A stretch of DNA of 64,000 bases from Streptomyces venezuelae (lineage in GTDB: Bacteria; Actinomycetota; Actinomycetes; Streptomycetales; Streptomycetaceae). The notes beneath the pieces were generated by a model that made no database searches, had not been told where the DNA came from, and saw only the letters and a program-made list of their open reading frames with translations. Every line of letters starts with the position of its first letter. The first letter of the stretch is position 1. A program made the translations under genes and the position numbers. The stretch spans positions 8,178,501 through 8,242,500 of the forward strand of contig NZ_CP029194.1 of assembly GCF_008642375.1 (NCBI RefSeq). The letters run 5' to 3'. Positions 59,502 to 64,000 of this stretch are shown piece after piece.

Positions 59502-60743
59502 TCAGGCCGCGTCGGGCATCCGGCGGTTCATGCGTTCGTGCATGTGGCCGAAGAACTCCTCGGGCGGGGTCACGCCCGCCGTGACCCTGACGAACTCGTC
59601 GCAGGCCGCAGGGCTCTGGGCCACGGCGAGGAGCAGTTGCTCCATCTCGGGGGGCGGCGGTTCCATCGTCGCGAAGTCCGCCGTGAACTCGTACATGCTC
59701 GTGACCTGCTGGTCCCTCGCCTCCTGCGTACCCCGCATGGCTTCGTCGAACGGCCGGCGGCCGGCGAGCACGTCGTCGAGCGCACGTGTGCACCGCTCCG
59801 CGTCCCGGAAGGCGTCCTGGATGCCCTGCGCGGTGATGGGGTCCTTCAGGTACCCCGCGTCGCCGACCAGGACCCAGCCGGGTCCGTAGGGCTTGCGGAA
59901 GTAGTTGGGGATGGCCATGCCGACGAACCGCTCGGCCCGGGTGGCGCGGGCGATCCGCTCGGCGAACGCCGGCGCACGGGCCAGCGTGGCGTGGTAGTTG
60001 CCCTCGACGTCGCCGCGCTTCGCCTCGAAGTCGCGCATGGGCCAGCCGCAGATGACCAGCGTCAGGTCCTCGTTGGTGGGCCACGCGGCGAAGGCGCAGT
60101 CGCCGCGGTCGTACGCCTCGAAGACGCCGTGCATGGGCAGGCCGGCCCAGTACGTGTAGTAGTAGGCGTTGATCTTCGGCTTCGCCGCGTAGTCCGCGGC
60201 GCCCGTCGCCCGCGCGACGGACGAGTGGATTCCGTCCGCGCCCACGACGACCCGGGCCTCGTCGACGGCGGCACTGCCGTCCTTGCCGTGGCCCTTGATC
60301 CCCGTCACCGCCGCCCCGTCGAAGAGGACCTCGTCGACCGTGAACCCCTCGCGCACCTCGGCGCCGGATTCCGCGGCGGCGTCGACGAGGATCTTGTCGA
60401 GGACCGTGCGGCGCGGTGCGTGGGACGCAGCGAATCGCCCGTCGGCCGGGGACCCGACGATGGTGAACGGTCCGAGGTCGAACGCGTAGGTGTCGATGGG
60501 CGGACACCCGGTCGCCACGACCCGCTCCAGGAGTCCCCACCGGTCGAGCGCGGCCAGTCCGGGCGGATGGATCAGATGGGTCGAGATCGTGTCGCTGGGG
60601 AACGTGGCCCGGTCGACCAGGAGGACCCGGTGACCTAGGCGAGCCAGGAGCATCGCGGTCGGTGCCCCGGCACAGCGTGCGCCGACGACGATCACGTCGT
60701 ACCGGTGGTTTCCGTCGCCGGCCGGGCCGGCTGTGCCGCTCAT
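59502..60743 (-). CDS. FAD-dependent oxidoreductase (geranylgeranyl reductase/halogenase-like)
   Basis: The 413-residue flavoprotein has YDVIVVGARCAGAPTAMLLARLG, the VVVGADGIHSSVARATG DG motif and WVLVGDAGYLKDPITAQGIQDAF as second FAD motif. The GARCAGAPTA variant and the PHBH fold are typical of a large Streptomyces family related to geranylgeranyl reductases and flavin halogenases. The halogenase WxWxIP motif is not seen. The ATG at 60743 fixes a start just before the FAD strand. It is monocistronic; the substrate is unknown. Confidence 0.85.
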   Translation of the reverse strand: MSGTAGPAGDGNHRYDVIVVGARCAGAPTAMLLARLGHRVLLVDRATFPSDTISTHLIHPPGLAALDRWGLLERVVATGCPPIDTYAFDLGPFTIVGSPADGRFAASHAPRRTVLDKILVDAAAESGAEVREGFTVDEVLFDGAAVTGIKGHGKDGSAAVDEARVVVGADGIHSSVARATGAADYAAKPKINAYYYTYWAGLPMHGVFEAYDRGDCAFAAWPTNEDLTLVICGWPMRDFEAKRGDVEGNYHATLARAPAFAERIARATRAERFVGMAIPNYFRKPYGPGWVLVGDAGYLKDPITAQGIQDAFRDAERCTRALDDVLAGRRPFDEAMRGTQEARDQQVTSMYEFTADFATMEPPPPEMEQLLLAVAQSPAACDEFVRVTAGVTPPEEFFGHMHERMNRRMPDAA

Positions 60744-60955
60744 GAATCTCACCTGCCGAACGGACTCTTGCCCGTGGGCGGCCGACGGGACACGGGAAGC
60801 CCCGGCCGTCGCCGCTGCGCGGAGTGTGTCTCCCTCCACGCTAGAACAACCGTGCGCCGAGGTCTCGCCGGGGCGGGTCAGCGCCCTGGCCCTCGACGAC
60901 CGGGCCCGCGCTTCCGGTCCGCGCGACGAAGCGCGGACGCGCGCCCATACTGAGG

Positions 60956-63073
60956 ATGACGGCAGCCGTCCAGGGGTGCGTAGGTACCGGAATCGCGGTG
61001 GCGATGGAGCAGGTGCCCTTCGACGAAGTGACCACCGGCGCGGCCCGGGACGCGGGCGGCTGGCTGGGGGCCCTGCAGGTCGCCGTGGTGGCCACGGGCG
61101 CGGACGGGGCGATCGTCCGCTGGGACCACGCCGCGGAGGACCTGCTCGGCTACACGCCGCACGAGGTGCTCGGCCGGCACATCGCCGACCTGCTCCACCC
61201 GGGTGCGGACCGCAGTCTCGGCCGGTCGCTGTGGGAGGGCGCCGCCACCGGCAGCGGGGTCATGGGAACGGTGACCGCCTGGCACAGGGAGGGACGCCCG
61301 CTGGACCTGGAGATCTGGGCGTGCCCGGTGCCGGCCCGCCACCGGGGCGGGACGACGGTGCTGGTGTTCGCCGCGGAGGCGGAGGCCGCACGGCGGATCC
61401 GCGGCTCGTCGGTGGTGTGGGACGGACTGTTCTCCCGCTCCCCGGTCGGCATCGCGGTCCTCGACACCCAGCTGCGCTTCCTCCGCGTCAACCCGGCTCT
61501 GGAGGCGATGAACGGCCTGTCGCAGGCCGCCCACATCGGGCGCCGCCTCGTCGAGATCCTGCCCGACGTCAACGCCGCGGACATGGAGCGAGCGATGCGC
61601 CGGGCCCTGGACGAGGGAAGGCCCGTCGTGGATTCCCGCCGTACGGGCCGCACGCCGGCCGACCCGGACCACGACCACGTGTGGTCGGGGTCGTACGTCC
61701 GGCTGGAGGACGCCGACGGACGTCCGATCGGGCTGGCCGCGACGCTGATCGACATCACCGCCCAGCAGCAGGCGCAGCTCGAAGCCGAGGCGGGCCGGCG
61801 CCATCTCGCCCTCGTGAACGAGGCCACGCTGAAGATCGGCACCAGCCTGGACCTGGAACGCACGGCGCAGGAGCTCGCCGACGTCGCCGTGCCCGAGCTC
61901 GCGGACGCCGTCACCGTCGACGTCCTGGAGTCCCTGGCCGCCGGCGGCGAACTCGGCACCGGCCTGGTGGGCGGCGCCGCGTTGCGCCGGGTGGCCAAGG
62001 CCCCGCTGACGGGATCGTCCGTCACGGCGGTCCTCGCCCCCCTGGGACGCACACTCGTCTTTCCCGTCAACGCGCCGTACACCCGGGCACTCGGTGAACG
62101 CCGCCCCTTCGTCGTGCGCGAGTTCGACGAGGAGGCCATCGTGCCGGCGGCCGGTCACTCCAGTGCCCCTGCCGAGCTGCTGGGGCTGGGAGTGCACTCG
62201 TTCATGATGACGCCGCTGCTCGCCCGGGGCGTGGTGCTGGGCCTGGCCACCTTCTACCGGACCCGTGCCGTGGGTCCCTTCACCAAGGGGGAGGTCGACC
62301 TCGCCGGTGACCTGGCGGCGCGCGCCGCGGTCTGCGTGGACAACGCGCGCCTCTATCGCCGTGAACACGACACGGCCGCCGTGCTGCAGCGCAGCATGCT
62401 GCCGCAGCACATCACCCCTCCGCCCGGGATCGAAGTCGCCCACCGCTACCTGCCCGCCAGCGACGTCAACGAGGTCGGCGGCGACTGGTACGACGTCATC
62501 GCACTGGAGGACGGCAGAGCCGTGCTCGTCATCGGCGACGTGATGGGGCACGGCATCGCGGCCGCCGCGGTGATGGGGCGGCTCTCCGCGAGCGTCAGGG
62601 CCCTCGCGCGCCTCGACCTCTCGCCCGAGGACATGCTGTACCAGTTGGAGGCGGCCCTGCACGATCTCGCCGAGCCGATGCTGGCGACCTTCCTGTGCGT
62701 CGTGGTCGACCCGGCCACCGGCCGCTGCCGCATCACCCGCGCCGGCCACCCGCCTCCTGTGGCTGTCTCTCCTGACGGCGCCGTCCGCCTGCTCGACGTC
62801 CCGCCGGGTCTGCCGCTGGGCGTCGGTGGCATTCCCTTCACGACCACCGAGGTCACGCTACCCCTGGGCAGCCTCCTCGTCCTCTACACCGACGGCCTGG
62901 TCGAGTCCCGAAGCAGCGACATCGACGCCCGCCTCACCGAGCTGACCGACCTGCTCGCCGAGCCCGGCCCGTCCCTGCCCGCCCTCTGTGACCGCCTGCT
63001 CACCCACCTCGTACCGGCTTCCGCGGACGACGACATCGCTCTTCTCATCGCCCGTGTCAACACCGCGGCCTGA
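60956..63073 (+). CDS. PAS-PAS-GAF-SpoIIE (PP2C) phosphatase
   Basis: The 705-residue signalling protein has two PAS domains (about residues 35-145 and 155-275; VRWDHAAEDLLGYTPHEVLGRH and LDTQLRFLRVNPALEAMNGLS). A GAF domain (about 285-460) and a C-terminal SpoIIE/PP2C phosphatase follow (NEVGGDWYDVIALEDGRAVLVIGDVMGHG, VLYTDGLVESRSSDID). The metal-binding Asp residues are in GGDWYD and GDVMGHG. Such proteins dephosphorylate anti-anti-sigma factors in stress or development pathways. The start could be 60956 or the ATG at 61004. No partner kinase gene is adjacent. Confidence 0.92.
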   Translation: MTAAVQGCVGTGIAVAMEQVPFDEVTTGAARDAGGWLGALQVAVVATGADGAIVRWDHAAEDLLGYTPHEVLGRHIADLLHPGADRSLGRSLWEGAATGSGVMGTVTAWHREGRPLDLEIWACPVPARHRGGTTVLVFAAEAEAARRIRGSSVVWDGLFSRSPVGIAVLDTQLRFLRVNPALEAMNGLSQAAHIGRRLVEILPDVNAADMERAMRRALDEGRPVVDSRRTGRTPADPDHDHVWSGSYVRLEDADGRPIGLAATLIDITAQQQAQLEAEAGRRHLALVNEATLKIGTSLDLERTAQELADVAVPELADAVTVDVLESLAAGGELGTGLVGGAALRRVAKAPLTGSSVTAVLAPLGRTLVFPVNAPYTRALGERRPFVVREFDEEAIVPAAGHSSAPAELLGLGVHSFMMTPLLARGVVLGLATFYRTRAVGPFTKGEVDLAGDLAARAAVCVDNARLYRREHDTAAVLQRSMLPQHITPPPGIEVAHRYLPASDVNEVGGDWYDVIALEDGRAVLVIGDVMGHGIAAAAVMGRLSASVRALARLDLSPEDMLYQLEAALHDLAEPMLATFLCVVVDPATGRCRITRAGHPPPVAVSPDGAVRLLDVPPGLPLGVGGIPFTTTEVTLPLGSLLVLYTDGLVESRSSDIDARLTELTDLLAEPGPSLPALCDRLLTHLVPASADDDIALLIARVNTAA

Positions 63074-63250
63074 GAGCGACAGGACGGTCGCCGGCCGTCG
63101 GCGCCGGAGCTCCGTGCTCCCCGCCGTGAATGTGCGAAGCCCTCTGGCGAATGCTGCAATGGGATCAGGACTGGCTCCGGTCGCGTCCGTGGTCATGCGA
63201 CGAGGACGGGGTTGGGCTCGGTCATGTCCTCCCGACGGTGTGGAGCGGTG

Positions 63251-63709
63251 ATGAGCAACGAATTCCAGGACATGGGGCCGGTCGACTTCCTGGTCATCGA
63301 GTTCCCGGGCAACCGGATGACGGGCAAGGGGCTGTCCCTTCTCCTCGACCTGGTCGACAGAGGCATCGTCCGCGTTCTCGACCTCGCGTTCGTCCGAAAG
63401 GACACCTACGGCAGCGTCACCGCTCTGGAACTGCGGGATCTCGACGACGACGGTGAGCTGGACCTGTCCGTGTTCGAGGGCTCCTCGTCCGGGCTCCTCG
63501 GGCAGGACGACCTCGACGAGGCGGGGATGGCCCTGGAACCGGGCAGTTCGGCCGGCATTCTGGTCTACGAGAACCTCTGGGCCGCCCCCCTCGCGCGGGA
63601 GCTGCGGCGTGGCGGTGCGCAGCTCGTGGCCGGCGGACGCATCCCCGTGCAGGCGCTCCTGGCCTCGCTGGACGCCGGGGAGCCGGAGGGCGGCAGCGCC
63701 GCTGCCTGA
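63251..63709 (+). CDS. DUF6325/DUF1269-like protein
   Basis: The 152-residue acidic soluble protein begins FQDMGPVDFLVIEFPGNRMTGKGLSLLLDLVDRGIVRVLDLAFVRKD, the pattern of DUF6325/DUF1269-type proteins. Length fits. GTG and ATG are adjacent at 63248/63251. It is followed 52 bp later by a SHOCT-domain gene, a frequent pairing in Streptomyces, so the two are probably one operon. Function is unknown. Confidence 0.75.
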   Translation: MSNEFQDMGPVDFLVIEFPGNRMTGKGLSLLLDLVDRGIVRVLDLAFVRKDTYGSVTALELRDLDDDGELDLSVFEGSSSGLLGQDDLDEAGMALEPGSSAGILVYENLWAAPLARELRRGGAQLVAGGRIPVQALLASLDAGEPEGGSAAA

Positions 63710-63761
63710 CGGCTCCGGACGGTTGAGGAACCCGATCGAACAGCGGCCAAGGAGGAACGAC

Positions 63762-64000
63762 ATGCCAGGACTTCTTCGAGGTGTGGCGCGTACGGCAGTG
63801 GTGGCCGGGACGGCGACGGCCGTCTCCAACAGGGTCTCGCGACGGCAGGCGGGCCGTTGGGCCCGGCAGGAGCCGGCTCCGGCGGAACAATACGCACCGC
63901 CACCGGCCGAGGCGCCCCCGGCGGCCCCGCCCGCCCCGCCGGCCACGGACATGGGCAGCAAGATCGATCAGCTCAAGGAACTCGGACAGCTGAAGGAGCA
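63762..64000 (+). CDS. SHOCT-domain protein, N-terminal part
   Basis: From the ATG at 63762 (behind AAGGAGG) the frame is open to the window edge: MPGLLRGVARTAVVAGTATA, a basic and Pro/Ala-rich stretch (APPPAEAPPAAPPAPP), then KIDQLKELGQLKEQ, which begins a SHOCT helix. The domain is truncated by the window end. Pairing with the DUF6325-like gene supports the call. Confidence 0.75.
   Translation, partial: MPGLLRGVARTAVVAGTATAVSNRVSRRQAGRWARQEPAPAEQYAPPPAEAPPAAPPAPPATDMGSKIDQLKELGQLKE

Overview
This 64 kb window is chromosomal DNA from a high-GC actinobacterium, almost certainly a Streptomyces. The signs are the G/C-biased third codon positions, frequent GTG/TTG starts, 4-nt start/stop overlaps inside operons, a 2-methylisoborneol (earthy odour) operon with an encapsulin, an iron box of the DmdR/IdeR type and a LexA box of actinobacterial type. 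I see no prophage, insertion sequence, CRISPR array, rRNA gene or canonical tRNA.

Region 1 (1-8.2 kb) holds small unrelated genes: a divergent LysR regulator/EamA exporter pair, an orphan HflX-N-like protein, a HEAT-repeat protein, an AlkB-type DNA/RNA repair dioxygenase behind a LexA box, a secreted NPP1 protein, a DUF7691-like protein and the RNA 2',3'-cyclic phosphodiesterase ThpR. Two stretches here look like decayed genes.

Region 2 (8.2-26.6 kb) reads as one complete collagen-to-central-metabolism programme. It contains a secreted M9 collagenase, a five-gene oligopeptide ABC importer, a prolyl-aminopeptidase-like enzyme, a proline-racemase-family enzyme with two catalytic cysteines (4-hydroxyproline 2-epimerase candidate), an ornithine-cyclodeaminase-family reductase, a three-subunit D-hydroxyproline dehydrogenase, a DapA-family 4-hydroxy-pyrroline-2-carboxylate deaminase, an alpha-ketoglutarate semialdehyde dehydrogenase and a GntR/FCD regulator. 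The promoters of the collagenase and of the importer, 10 kb apart and in opposite orientation, share a perfect 33-bp block containing -35, -10 and an operator-like core. Related cores precede the dehydrogenase, deaminase, peptidase and regulator genes. A C-terminal relic of a second proline racemase lies between the deaminase and aldehyde dehydrogenase genes.

Region 3 (26.6-30.6 kb) is the 2-methylisoborneol operon: family 2B encapsulin shell, 2-MIB synthase cargo and GPP C-methyltransferase. Region 4 (30.6-34.9 kb) has an iron-box-controlled DUF2470 protein and a three-gene GMC-oxidoreductase cluster. Region 5 (34.9-42.9 kb) is a glycan-uptake operon (binding protein, two permeases, GH20, CBM3-GH16) divergent from two tandem paralogous GntR regulators.

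Region 6 (42.9-64 kb) is a mosaic of repeat proteins, lipoproteins, a flavin monooxygenase, a methyltransferase, a NUDIX-like protein, tandem secreted S33 hydrolases, a flavin oxidoreductase and a PAS-GAF-SpoIIE phosphatase. The most unusual element is at 50.77-50.99 kb, downstream of a conserved DUF7873-type gene. Two tandem tRNA-shaped modules lie there on the minus strand in circularly permuted order: T arm, acceptor stem closed by a short loop, D arm, with the anticodon stem extended into a longer helix. This resembles the tRNA-mimic module of bacterial Y RNAs (YrlA) and is my best candidate for an undescribed system.
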